Origin: Pseudonocardia petroleophila
GTDB lineage: Bacteria > Actinomycetota > Actinomycetes > Mycobacteriales > Pseudonocardiaceae
Direction of reading: 5' to 3'
DNA length: 64,000 bases
Assembly (NCBI RefSeq): GCF_014235185.1
Contig: NZ_CP060131.1
Span: forward strand, 565,501 to 629,500
This document shows, in pieces, positions 17,748 to 26,026 of this stretch (position 1 is the stretch's first letter; every line of letters starts with the position of its first letter). The notes beneath the pieces are model-generated. The model was not told the origin of the DNA. It did not search any database and saw only the letters and a program-made list of their open reading frames with translations. A program made the position numbers and the translations under genes.

Positions 17748-18503
17748 TCAGCCGAGCGCGTTCTGCAGCCAGCCGGTGTCGCTGATGTCGACGCGGGCCC
17801 CGTTCAGCAGGACGGTCGGCGTGCCGAAGGTGCCGTCGGCGTTCTGCAGGGCGGGGTCGGAGGTGGCCGCCTGGGTGACGGACGCGACGGCGTCGGCGTT
17901 GGCACCCCCGCTGATGCACGCCCCGAGGTCGGCGCCCAGCTCCGTGCCGAACGCGGTGAGCTGCTCGTCGGTGAGGCCGGAGCTGCGCTCGGCGGGCTGC
18001 TCGTCGAACAGCCGGGAGTGGTAGGCCGGGTAGATGCCGGCGGGCACCGCGCACAGGGCGGCGTTGGCGGCGCGGGAGGAGTAGCCGACGGGGTCGGTCA
18101 GCCGGTCGAGGATGGCCACGGAGTGGTAGCGGACGGTGATCTGCCCGGCGTTGAGCGCCTCCGTCAGCTCCTGGCCGTAGCGCTCCTCGAAGCGCTCGCA
18201 GACCGGGCAGAGGAAGTCCTCGTAGACGTCGACGACGATCGGGCCGTCGCCCGCGGTGACGACGCCGCCCGCCGCGGTGGTCGCGTACGTGGGGACGACG
18301 GCGGTGTCGCCGGAGTCGCGGGTGACCAGGACGACCACGCCGACGACCAGCGCCACGACCGCGAGGACGGCCACCGCGATGAACGTGGTGCGCTTTCCGT
18401 CACCCGTCTGCTGCTCCCTGCGCGGCGTGATCCCGGCCGCGCGCAGCCGCGCGTTCGCCGCCTCCTGCTTGCGCTTCTTCTCGTTGCGCGAGGCCCCACC
18501 CAT
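17748..18503 (-). CDS. Membrane-anchored DsbA-like thioredoxin-fold protein
   Basis: A 251-residue protein. A basic N-terminus (NEKKRKQEAANARLR) and one membrane helix (about 42-62, FIAVAVLAVVALVVGVVVLV) place the rest outside the membrane. The thioredoxin-fold domain carries the redox motif CPVC in YEDFLCPVCERF near residue 100 and a later cis-Pro region (FGTPTVLLNG). It probably forms or shuffles disulfides in secreted proteins. It lies 9 bp after the MauE-like gene, which would supply or recycle oxidising equivalents. Two extra Cys (ALCAV and GACIS) occur in the helical insertion. Confidence 0.9.
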   Translation of the reverse strand: MGGASRNEKKRKQEAANARLRAAGITPRREQQTGDGKRTTFIAVAVLAVVALVVGVVVLVTRDSGDTAVVPTYATTAAGGVVTAGDGPIVVDVYEDFLCPVCERFEERYGQELTEALNAGQITVRYHSVAILDRLTDPVGYSSRAANAALCAVPAGIYPAYHSRLFDEQPAERSSGLTDEQLTAFGTELGADLGACISGGANADAVASVTQAATSDPALQNADGTFGTPTVLLNGARVDISDTGWLQNALG

Positions 18504-18512
18504 GACCGCTCC

Positions 18513-18965
18513 TCAAGAATCGACTGCGAACAGCGTCCGGGGACGCACCACCAACCATGCCGCAAGCACCATGAAGCCCGTGTCGCGCAGCAGCTCCTCG
18601 ACGTAGGCGGTCTGCCCCGGCTCGACCTGACCGCCACCGCCGAAGCAGCCGCAGTCGATCGAGAGCCCGCGCGCCCACGCCTGCGACACCCCCGCGACGA
18701 ACACGAGCAGCAGCACCGCCGACACCACCGCGGCCGCGCGCGTGCCGAGCCCGAGCAGCAGCAGCACCGCCAGCGCGATCTCCAGCCACGGCAGGATCCC
18801 CGCGACCAGCTCGACGCCGAGCGTCGGCAGCACGTCGTAGGCGCGGACGGCGACGTAGGTCTGGTCGGGGTCGAGCGCCTTGGGGACGCCGGACAGCAGC
18901 CACACGGCGGCGAGCCCGAACCGTGCCAGCGTCCCGACGACGTCGAGCACCCGGTCCCGCCTCAC
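18513..18965 (-). CDS. MauE/DoxX-like membrane protein
   Basis: A 150-residue protein with four hydrophobic helices (starting VLDVVGTLARFGLAAVWLLS). A conserved extracytoplasmic loop holds two Cys (SIDCGCFGG), as in the MauE/methylamine-utilisation family of quinone-linked thiol oxidoreductases. It is immediately upstream of the DsbA-like gene, and the two form a disulfide-generating pair common in actinobacteria. In this position it may substitute for DsbB or VKOR. No partner substrate is obvious nearby. Confidence 0.85.
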   Translation of the reverse strand: MRRDRVLDVVGTLARFGLAAVWLLSGVPKALDPDQTYVAVRAYDVLPTLGVELVAGILPWLEIALAVLLLLGLGTRAAAVVSAVLLLVFVAGVSQAWARGLSIDCGCFGGGGQVEPGQTAYVEELLRDTGFMVLAAWLVVRPRTLFAVDS

Positions 18966-18985
18966 GGCCCCAACCTAGCGAGCGG

Positions 18986-20458
18986 TCAGAACTGCTCGCG
19001 GGCCGACTCCTGCTCCAGCACGGCGTCGAGGTCGGACAGCCGGTTCATCCCCGCGACGGCGCGGGCGGTGCGGTGGTTGGCGGCGAGCAGCTCGCGGTGG
19101 CGGTGCGTCCAGGCCCAGTAGCCGGCCGTGAACGGGCAGGCGTCGTCACCCAGGCGCTTCTTCGGGTCGAACGCGCAGGTCCCGCAGTGGTCGGACATCC
19201 TGTGGATGTAGGCCCCGCCGGAGCTGTACGGCTTGGTCGCGAGCATCCCGCCGTCGGCGTGCTGGCTCATCCCGATCACGTTGGGCGGCATCACCCACTC
19301 GAACCCGTCGACGAACGCCTCCCGGAACCAGTCCGAGAGCTCCGCCGGGTCGTAACCGCGCTGCAGGGCGTGGTTGCCGAGCACCATCAGCCGCTGGATG
19401 TGGTGGGTCCAGCCGCGGTCGCGGACGCCCTCCAGCGCCGTCGACAGGCACTGCGCCGTCACGGCGTCGGCGTCGAGCGCGGCGAACCACTCCGGCAGCG
19501 GCACGCGGGCGCCGAGCTCGTTGCGCCGCTGGTAGGAGCGCCCGAACCTCCAGTACAGCTGCCAGACGTACTCCCGCCACCCCAGCACCTGCCGGACGAA
19601 CCCCTCCGCGCCCGGCAGCGGCACCGACCCCGCGCGGTACGCCGACTCCGCCGCCCGAACGACGTCGAGCGGGTGCAGCAGGCCCAGGTTGAGCGGCACC
19701 GACAGCAGCGAGTGCGCCATCGCCCAGTCGCCGGTCAGCATGGCGTCCTCGGGCGGGCCGAAGTGCGGCAACCGGTGCTCGACGAAGTGCGCGAGCGCCG
19801 TCTGCGCCTCGTCGGCGGTCACCGCGAACCAGCGCGGGCCGTCGACGCCGACCGTGGGCAGGTCCAGCGCGTCGAGGTCGCGGCGGACCTCGTCGTCGAT
19901 CGCGTCCTCGGGCGGCTGCCACGGCGCCGGCACGTCGAGCGTCGCGACGCCCTTGGGCGGCGGCTCCCGGTTCTCCGCGTCGTAGTTCCACTTCCCGCCG
20001 ACGGGCTCGCTGCCCTCCATCAGCACGTCGAAGCGACGGCGCTGGGCGCGGTAGAAGTCCTCCATCCGGAACGTGGCGCGGTCACCGGCCCAGTCGTCGA
20101 AGTCGGTGCGGGACAGGGCGAACGCCGGTGTCGGCAGGATCTCCTCGACCAGCCCCTCGGCGTGCAGGCGGGCGACGAGGTCGGCCGCGGCGAACGACGT
20201 CGGCTCGTGCACGACGACCGGGCGCCCGACCCGCTCCAGCGCCTCCCGGTAGGTGTCGGTGCGCAGGTACGTGGCCCGCTCGCCCAGCTCGTCGGCGAGG
20301 TGGCGCATGCCGGACAGGACCAGGTGCAGCTTCTGGCGGTGGAACGGGCGGCTGCGCAGCACACGGGCGGACTCGACCAGCACGACCTCGCGGTCGGCGT
20401 GCGGTCCGTGGACGTGCGGGCCGAGCTGGTCGGCGAAGAGCCAGAGCGGGGCGGGCAT
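18986..20458 (-). CDS. FeS-type cryptochrome/photolyase (PhrB-like)
   Basis: A 490-residue protein of the deoxyribodipyrimidine photolyase-related family (N-terminal WLFADQLGPH). Four cysteines near residues 334, 422, 425 and 438 are spaced 88, 3 and 13 apart (QCLSTA, DHCGTC, DDACPF). To my knowledge this is the spacing of the [4Fe-4S] ligands in Agrobacterium PhrB, a (6-4) photolyase. FAD-binding helices and WTHHIQRLMVLGN are conserved. It should repair UV (6-4) photoproducts or act as a light sensor. It starts 53 bp from the divergent VIT1-type gene. Confidence 0.9.
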   Translation of the reverse strand: MPAPLWLFADQLGPHVHGPHADREVVLVESARVLRSRPFHRQKLHLVLSGMRHLADELGERATYLRTDTYREALERVGRPVVVHEPTSFAAADLVARLHAEGLVEEILPTPAFALSRTDFDDWAGDRATFRMEDFYRAQRRRFDVLMEGSEPVGGKWNYDAENREPPPKGVATLDVPAPWQPPEDAIDDEVRRDLDALDLPTVGVDGPRWFAVTADEAQTALAHFVEHRLPHFGPPEDAMLTGDWAMAHSLLSVPLNLGLLHPLDVVRAAESAYRAGSVPLPGAEGFVRQVLGWREYVWQLYWRFGRSYQRRNELGARVPLPEWFAALDADAVTAQCLSTALEGVRDRGWTHHIQRLMVLGNHALQRGYDPAELSDWFREAFVDGFEWVMPPNVIGMSQHADGGMLATKPYSSGGAYIHRMSDHCGTCAFDPKKRLGDDACPFTAGYWAWTHRHRELLAANHRTARAVAGMNRLSDLDAVLEQESAREQF

Positions 20459-20511
20459 CGCGTCAGTCTCATCCGCGCGCAGCCGGGCCGCGACCGGAGC
20501 AGGATGTCCCC

Positions 20512-21243
20512 ATGACGCAGGCTCCCGGCCCCGCCGAGTACGCGGCCCACGACGGCGCCCACCACCACTCCGACGTGAGCGGCGGCTGGCTGCGGGCGGC
20601 CGTGTTCGGGGCGATGGACGGCCTCGTCACGAACATCGCGCTGGTCGCGGGCGTCGGCGGCGGCGGGGGCGACCGCTCGCTGATCATCCTCACCGGGATG
20701 GCCGGGCTGGTCGCGGGCGCGTTCTCGATGGCGCTGGGCGAGTTCGCCTCCGTCGACACGCAGAACGACGCCGTCCGCCACGAGGTCGACGTCGAGCGGG
20801 CCGAGATCCGGCGCCACCCCGAGGTCGAGCAGGCCGAGCTGGCCGACATGTACCAGGAGATGGGGCTGACCCGGCCGACCGCGGAGGCCGTCGCGGCGGA
20901 GGTGCACAGCGACCCCGAGCTCGCCGTGCGCGTGCACATCACGCAGGAGCTCGGCGTCGACCCGACCGACAAGCCGTCGCCCTGGACCGCGGCGATCTCG
21001 TCGTTCCTCTGCTTCGCCGTCGGCGGGATCGTCCCGCTCGTGCCCTACCTGCTCGGCTCGTCCTCGCTGCTGCTCGGGTTGTCCGTCGGAGCGGTCGGCC
21101 TGGTCGCCGCCGGCGCGCTGACGGCGCGGTTCACCACCCGGCCGTGGTGGCTCGCGGGGCTGCGCCAGCTGATGTTCGGCGCGATCGCGGCGGGGGCGAC
21201 GTTCGTCGTCGGGTCGCTGATCGGCACGGGCGTCGTCGGGTAG
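20512..21243 (+). CDS. VIT1/CCC1-family iron/manganese transporter
   Basis: A 243-residue membrane protein from ATG 20512 (AGGA upstream; earlier in-frame starts lie antisense in the photolyase gene). The N-terminal AVFGAMDGLVTNIALVAGV motif and GAFSMALGEFASVDTQ are VIT1 hallmarks. Five helices flank a cytoplasmic metal-binding loop rich in Glu and His (residues 85-150). Members move Fe2+ or Mn2+ out of the cytoplasm. The last 199 bp overlap the convergent MFS gene, which is unusually long. Confidence 0.9.
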   Translation: MTQAPGPAEYAAHDGAHHHSDVSGGWLRAAVFGAMDGLVTNIALVAGVGGGGGDRSLIILTGMAGLVAGAFSMALGEFASVDTQNDAVRHEVDVERAEIRRHPEVEQAELADMYQEMGLTRPTAEAVAAEVHSDPELAVRVHITQELGVDPTDKPSPWTAAISSFLCFAVGGIVPLVPYLLGSSSLLLGLSVGAVGLVAAGALTARFTTRPWWLAGLRQLMFGAIAAGATFVVGSLIGTGVVG

Positions 21244-22445
21244 CCGCGCACCAGCGTCTCCGGGGCGCGCAGCCAGAACACCCAGCCGACGGCCAGCACC
21301 CCGCCGGTGATCGCGAACGCCGGCCCGTACCCGACGAGTTCGGCGAGCCCGCCCGCGAGCACCGGCCCGAGGATCGCCCCGAGGTCCGAGGCCATCTGGA
21401 ACCCCGCGAGCACGGTGCCGCCGCGCCCGCCCGTCCCGATGACGTCGCCGACCGCGGCCTGCAGCGGCGGGTTCACCATCCCGCTGCCCAGCCCCGCCAC
21501 CAGGCTGACGGCCAGGAACGCGATCGGGTCGGTGACGAACCCGAGCACGCCCGTGCCGACCGCGGCGACGGCCAGCCCGAGCAGCATCGGCGGGCGGCGC
21601 CCGAAGCGGTCGGCGAACCGCCCGGAGACGACGAGCGTGGCCGCGTTGCCCGCCGCGAACACCGCGAGCGCGATGCCCGACCACGACTCCGGCAGCCGCA
21701 GCGCCTCGACGACCAGCAGCGGCACCAGCGCCACCCGCGCCCCGAACACCGCCCACCCGACGCCGAAGTTCGCCACCAGCGCGGCGCGGTAGGCCCGGTG
21801 CTCCAGCGCGCCGCGGAAGCTGACCTCCACGACCGGGGCGGCCCCGGGGACGGGCGCCGCCACGTCGGTCCGCCCGCGCAGGAGCACCGCGCTGATCACG
21901 ACGACGAGGACGAGGACGACCGCGTAGACCAGGAACGGGGCGCGCAGGCTGATCGCGACGAGCCCGCCGCCGGCCAGCGGTCCGACGATGTTGCCGAGCA
22001 GGAACCCGGTGGCCCACATGCCCGACGCCCGCCCGCGGATCTCCGGCGGGGACAGGCGGATGAGCAGCGACACCGCGGAGATCGTGAACATCGTCGACCC
22101 GATGCCGCCGAAGGCCCGCAGCGCCAGGAGGTGCCAGTACTCCCCCGCGAACGCCATCGCGGCCGTCGACACCGCGACGATCAGCAGGCCCGCGTTGAAC
22201 ACGCGCAGCTCGCCGAGCCTGCTGACCAGCCAGCCGCTCGACGGGGCGAACACCAGGCGGGCCAGGGCGAAGACGCTGATCACCAGCCCGGCGGCGGTGA
22301 TCCCGACGTCGAAGCTGCGGACGAAGACCGGCAGCGTCGGCGCGACCAGGCCGAAGCCGATGGCGATCATGAACGAGGCGCCGACCAGCACCCAGATCTC
22401 GCGGGGCAGGCGCACGGGAGCCCGCGGGGCGTCGGCCTCGACCAC
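21045..22445 (-). CDS. MFS transporter with antisense C-terminal extension
   Basis: A major facilitator with 12 helices in the first 400 residues. It starts at GTG 22445 (GGAAGGGGTGG upstream) and has the motif between helices 2 and 3 (SGWLVSRLGELR) and its repeat (SGRFADRFGRRPPM). It resembles drug-efflux (DHA1) exporters. The natural end appears to be near RAPETLVRGYP. No stop occurs until 21045, giving a 66-residue Pro/Ser-rich tail read antisense through the VIT1 gene. The gene is divergent from the GntR regulator, so it may be controlled by it. Confidence 0.85.
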   Translation of the reverse strand: MVEADAPRAPVRLPREIWVLVGASFMIAIGFGLVAPTLPVFVRSFDVGITAAGLVISVFALARLVFAPSSGWLVSRLGELRVFNAGLLIVAVSTAAMAFAGEYWHLLALRAFGGIGSTMFTISAVSLLIRLSPPEIRGRASGMWATGFLLGNIVGPLAGGGLVAISLRAPFLVYAVVLVLVVVISAVLLRGRTDVAAPVPGAAPVVEVSFRGALEHRAYRAALVANFGVGWAVFGARVALVPLLVVEALRLPESWSGIALAVFAAGNAATLVVSGRFADRFGRRPPMLLGLAVAAVGTGVLGFVTDPIAFLAVSLVAGLGSGMVNPPLQAAVGDVIGTGGRGGTVLAGFQMASDLGAILGPVLAGGLAELVGYGPAFAITGGVLAVGWVFWLRAPETLVRGYPTTPVPISDPTTNVAPAAIAPNISWRSPASHHGRVVNRAVSAPAATRPTAPTDNPSSSEDEPSR

Positions 22446-22574
22446 CCGCCACCCCTTCCGGTTCGTGCCATTGCTACCGATCCCCGACACTACGCCGCGC
22501 TCGCCCGCACACCGCATCCCCGCGGCGTCTGACACTGTTGAGCCGACAGCACACCGGCCCCGAGGAGGTCCGCA

Positions 22575-23249
22575 GTGACCGCAGAGCCCGCCGTCGACGG
22601 CGGACTGGGGGCGAGCAGCCTCGTCGAGCTCGCCGTGCGCCGGCTGCGCAGCGAGATCCTCAGCGGTGCGCTGCAGCCCGGCGAGCGCCTGGTCGAGGAG
22701 CAGCTGACCAGGCGGTTCGGCACGAGCCGGGCGCCGCTGCGCGAAGCGCTCCGCCTGCTCGGGCAGCAGGGGCTCGTCGAGCACCTCCCCCGCCGCGGGG
22801 TGCGCGTGACCGAGCTGTCGGCCCGCGACATCGACGAGCTGTTCAGCCTGCGCGACGCCCTGGAGCGCTTCGCCGTCGAGTGCGCGCTGGGCCGCGGCGC
22901 CCGCCTGTCCACCGCCGCCCTGCGCGCCGCCACCGAGCAGATGGAGCGGGCCGCGGCCGGGGGCGACGCCGCGGAGCAGGCGGCCGGGCACCGCGCGTTC
23001 CACCTCGCGCTCGTCGGGCTCGCCGACCACCACCAGCTCGTGCGCAGCTACGAGCCGGTCCTCACCCAGCTCCAGCTCTACATGGCCACCAACATGCGCC
23101 GCGAGGCCGAGGCCGCGTCCCCGCGCGAGGGGGCGCAGCGCCACCGCAGGCTCTGCGACGCCGTCGACTCCGGCGACCTCGACGCGGTCCTCGCCGAGCT
23201 GGCCCACCACGGCGCCCGCACGTACCTGGCCCCCGAACTGGACGCCTGA
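22575..23249 (+). CDS. GntR-family regulator, FCD subfamily
   Basis: A 224-residue protein from GTG 22575 (GAGGAGG upstream). The winged helix is at residues 15-80 (LRSEILSGALQPGERLVEEQ; RFGTSRAPLREALRLLGQQG). The FCD all-helical effector domain follows (residues 90-215, with metal-binding His/Asp candidates HRAFHLALVG and HRRLCDAV). FCD regulators often sense carboxylates. It is directly upstream of the biuret/allophanate operon and divergent from the MFS gene, so either or both are plausible targets. Confidence 0.9.
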   Translation: MTAEPAVDGGLGASSLVELAVRRLRSEILSGALQPGERLVEEQLTRRFGTSRAPLREALRLLGQQGLVEHLPRRGVRVTELSARDIDELFSLRDALERFAVECALGRGARLSTAALRAATEQMERAAAGGDAAEQAAGHRAFHLALVGLADHHQLVRSYEPVLTQLQLYMATNMRREAEAASPREGAQRHRRLCDAVDSGDLDAVLAELAHHGARTYLAPELDA

Positions 23250-23288
23250 GCGACCGGCGTCACACGGGCTTAACCGCGCAGACCTGCC

Positions 23289-23316
23289 GTCGACACCGAA
23301 CGGTCGACAATCGACA
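23289..23316. promoter_or_regulatory. Heptamer repeats upstream of the allophanate/biuret operon
   Basis: GTCGACA occurs at 23289 and 23303, and ATCGACA at 23310. They are in phase as consecutive 7-bp blocks between the GntR stop and the operon start. The position suggests an operator for the adjacent FCD regulator. This is a pattern-based inference. Confidence 0.4.
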
Positions 23317-23345
23317 GAACGCAGATCGCGACGGTCCCGCTCGGG

Positions 23346-24641
23346 GTGCGCTCCCTGGGCGCCGCCTACCGCAGCGGCGCGCTCACCCCCCACGACGTCG
23401 TCGATGCCGTGCTGGCCCGGATCGCCGAGCGCGGTGACGACGCCGTCTGGATCTCCCGGTTCACCCGCGCCGAGCTGCACGAGCAGGTCGCGACGCTCCC
23501 GGCCGGCCCGCTGCACGGGATCCCGTTCGCCGTCAAGGACAACATCGACGTCGCCGGCCTCCCGACGACGGCCGCGTGCCCCGCCTTCGCCCGCTCCCCC
23601 GCCGTCGACGCCACCGCGGTGCGGCTGCTGCGCGAGGCGGGCGCGATCGTCGTCGGCAAGACCAACCTCGACCAGTTCGCCACGGGCCTCAACGGGACCC
23701 GCTCCCCCTACGGCGCGTGCGAGTCGGTGTTCGGCGGCGACCTGATCTCCGGCGGGTCCAGCTCGGGCAGCGCCGTCGCGGTGGCGGCGGGCGAGGTCGC
23801 CTTCTCCCTGGGCACCGACACCGCGGGCTCGGGGAGGGTCCCGGCCGCGCTCAACGGGATCGTCGGGCTCAAGCCGACCCGCGGCCTGGTCAGCACGGCC
23901 GGGGTGCTGCCCGCGTGCCGCTCCCTGGACTGCGTCAGCGTGTTCGCCCACGACCCGTCCGACGCGGCGGACGTGCTGTCGATCGTCGCCCACCCGGACC
24001 CGTCCGACGCCTGGTCACGACCTGTGCGCGGAAACGCTCGCCCTGACCCCCTCTTCCGCGCACGACTGCTCCTGCCCGACGAGCTGGACTTCGAGGGCGA
24101 CACCGCGATGGCGGCCGCCTTCGACGCCGTCGCCGCACGCGCGGACGCCGTCGGCACCGCCCCCGTCGCGCCGCTGCGCGAGGCGGGCGACCTCCTCTAC
24201 ACCGGCCCGTGGGTCGCCGAGCGCCTCGCCGGGCTGGAGGCGTTCCTCACCGAGCACCCCGACGACGTGCTCCCCGTGATCCGCGCCGTCGTCGAGCAGG
24301 GCGCCGGCTTCACCGCCGTCGACGCCTTCCGCGGGCGGCACCGCCTGCAGGAGCTCCGCGCCGGGACCGCCCGGCTGTGGGACCGCGCCGACGCCCTGCT
24401 CCTGCCCACCGTCCCGACGACGTTCACGCGCGCGCAGATCGCCGAGCAGCCGGTGGCCCGCAACCTCGTCCTCGGCCGGTACACGCAGTTCGCCAACCTG
24501 CTCGACCTCGCCGCCGTCGCGGTCCCGGCGGGGTTCACCGCCGACGGCCGCCCCGTCGGCGTCACCCTGCTCGGCCCCGCCTTCTCCGAGGACCGCCTGC
24601 TCTCCGCCGCGCACCAGTTGATCACCAGGGAGGCCGCATGA
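23346..24641 (+). CDS. atzF: Allophanate hydrolase, amidase domain only (AtzF N-terminal half)
   Basis: A 431-residue amidase-signature enzyme. The Ser-cisSer-Lys triad is visible: Lys in [16 protein letters not shown], cis-Ser in [14 protein letters not shown] and nucleophilic Ser in [18 protein letters not shown]. The [11 protein letters not shown] block is characteristic of allophanate hydrolases, which split allophanate to 2 NH3 and 2 CO2. Full-length AtzF enzymes are about 600 residues with a C-terminal domain. Here the protein stops after the amidase domain, and the missing part is encoded at 28070-28489. Start GTG 23346 lacks a strong ribosome site. It overlaps the biuret hydrolase gene by 4 bp. 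Confidence 0.88.
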   Translation: MRSLGAAYRSGALTPHDVVDAVLARIAERGDDAVWISRFTRAELHEQVATLPAGPLHGIPFAVKDNIDVAGLPTTAACPAFARSPAVDATAVRLLREAGAIVVGKTNLDQFATGLNGTRSPYGACESVFGGDLISGGSSSGSAVAVAAGEVAFSLGTDTAGSGRVPAALNGIVGLKPTRGLVSTAGVLPACRSLDCVSVFAHDPSDAADVLSIVAHPDPSDAWSRPVRGNARPDPLFRARLLLPDELDFEGDTAMAAAFDAVAARADAVGTAPVAPLREAGDLLYTGPWVAERLAGLEAFLTEHPDDVLPVIRAVVEQGAGFTAVDAFRGRHRLQELRAGTARLWDRADALLLPTVPTTFTRAQIAEQPVARNLVLGRYTQFANLLDLAAVAVPAGFTADGRPVGVTLLGPAFSEDRLLSAAHQLITREAA

Positions 24642-25348
24642 CCGCGACAGTGCAGACCAGGGCCCGGATCGGGCCCGTCGCCGCCGACCCCTACCCGTGG
24701 CCCTACGACGGATCGGTCGACGCCGCGCGCACCGCGCTGATCTGCATCGACTGGCAGGTCGACTTCTGCGGGCCCGGCGGCTACGTCGACCGCATGGGCT
24801 ACGACATCGGGCTCACCCGGGCCGGCCTCCCGGCCACCGCGCGGATGCTCGAGCACGCCCGCTCCACCGGGATGCTGGTGGTCCACACCCGCGAGGGCCA
24901 CGCCCCGGACCTGTCCGACCTGCCCGCCAACAAGCGCTGGCGCTCCGCCCGGATCGGCGCCGAGATCGGGAGCGTCGGCCCGACCGGTCGGATCCTCGTC
25001 CGCGGGGAACCGGGCTGGGAGATCGTGCCGGAGGTCGCCCCGATCCCCGGCGAGGTGCTGCTCGACAAGCCGGGCAAGGGCGCCTTCTACGCCACCAACC
25101 TCGACCTCGTCCTGCGCACGAACCGGATCACGCACCTCGTCCTGACCGGCATCACCACGGACGTCTGCGTGCACACGACCATGCGCGAGGCGAACGACCG
25201 CGGCTACGAGTGCCTGGTCCTGAGCGACTGCACCGGCGCCACCGACCCGTCCAACCACGACGCCGCGCTGCACATGGTGACCATGCAGGGCGGGGTCTTC
25301 GGCGCGGTCGCGACGTCGACCGCCGTCATCGCGGGGACCACCACGTGA
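24638..25348 (+). CDS. biuH: Biuret amidohydrolase
   Basis: A 236-residue isochorismatase-like cysteine hydrolase. Catalytic residues are Asp38 ([11 protein letters not shown]), Lys144 ([10 protein letters not shown]) and Cys177 (TTDVCVHT). Blocks such as [13 protein letters not shown] at the N-terminus ([11 protein letters not shown]), [23 protein letters not shown] and [11 protein letters not shown] match, from memory, the Rhizobium leguminosarum biuret hydrolase with an offset of two residues. The reaction is biuret to allophanate plus NH3, feeding the allophanate hydrolase encoded just upstream. Ureidoacrylate hydrolase (RutB) is the main alternative, but no other rut genes are present. 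Confidence 0.85.
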   Translation: MTATVQTRARIGPVAADPYPWPYDGSVDAARTALICIDWQVDFCGPGGYVDRMGYDIGLTRAGLPATARMLEHARSTGMLVVHTREGHAPDLSDLPANKRWRSARIGAEIGSVGPTGRILVRGEPGWEIVPEVAPIPGEVLLDKPGKGAFYATNLDLVLRTNRITHLVLTGITTDVCVHTTMREANDRGYECLVLSDCTGATDPSNHDAALHMVTMQGGVFGAVATSTAVIAGTTT

Positions 25349-26026
25349 GAAGCCTGCCCGCCGACCCCTACCCCTTCGCGTTCGACCCCGCCACGACCGC
25401 CCTGGTGATCATCGACATGCAGCGGGACTTCGTGGAGCCCGGCGGCTTCGGCGAGACCCTCGGCAACGACGTGTCCTGGCTGCAGGCCGTCGTCCCGCCG
25501 CTGCAGCGGGTGCTCGCCACCGCCCGCGAGGTCGGCCTGACCGTGATCCACACGCGCGAGGGCCACGTCCCCGACCTGTCCGACTGCCCGCCCGCCAAGC
25601 TCAACCGCGGCGAGCCGTCGCTGCGGATCGGGGCGCCGGGGCCCCAGGGCCGCATCCTGGTCCGCGGCGAGTACGGCCACGACATCATCGACGAGCTGAC
25701 GCCGCTGCCCGGCGAGCTCGTCATCGACAAGCCGGGCAAGGGGCTCGTTCCACGGCACCTCGCTCGGCGCCGAGCTCGCCGAGCTGGGCGTGACCAGCCT
25801 CGTCGTCACCGGCGTCACCACCGAGGTGTGCGTGCACACCACCGTCCGCGAGGCCAACGACCGCGGCTACGAGTGCCTGGTGCTCTCGGACTGCGTCGGG
25901 TCCTACTTCCCCGAGTTCCAGCGCGTCGGCCTGCAGATGATCTCCGCCCAGGGCGGGATCTTCGGCTGGGTCGCCCCGTCGGAGTCGTTCCTGCACGCCC
26001 TCACCCTCCAGGAGATCCCGTCATGA
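25345..26026 (+). pseudogene. Second biuret-hydrolase-like cysteine hydrolase, frameshifted
   Basis: The first part (from GTG 25345) is a clear paralogue of the preceding gene with Asp ([14 protein letters not shown]) and Lys (VIDKPGKG). At the G run 25740-25743 one extra G shifts the frame. The correct continuation ([16 protein letters not shown] with the nucleophilic Cys, up to ALTLQEIPS) lies in the next frame and ends at 26026. Without the extra base the product would be about 226 residues and complete. It is either a real inactivating indel or a homopolymer sequencing error. The ATGA and GTGA junctions on both sides are intact. Confidence 0.85.
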
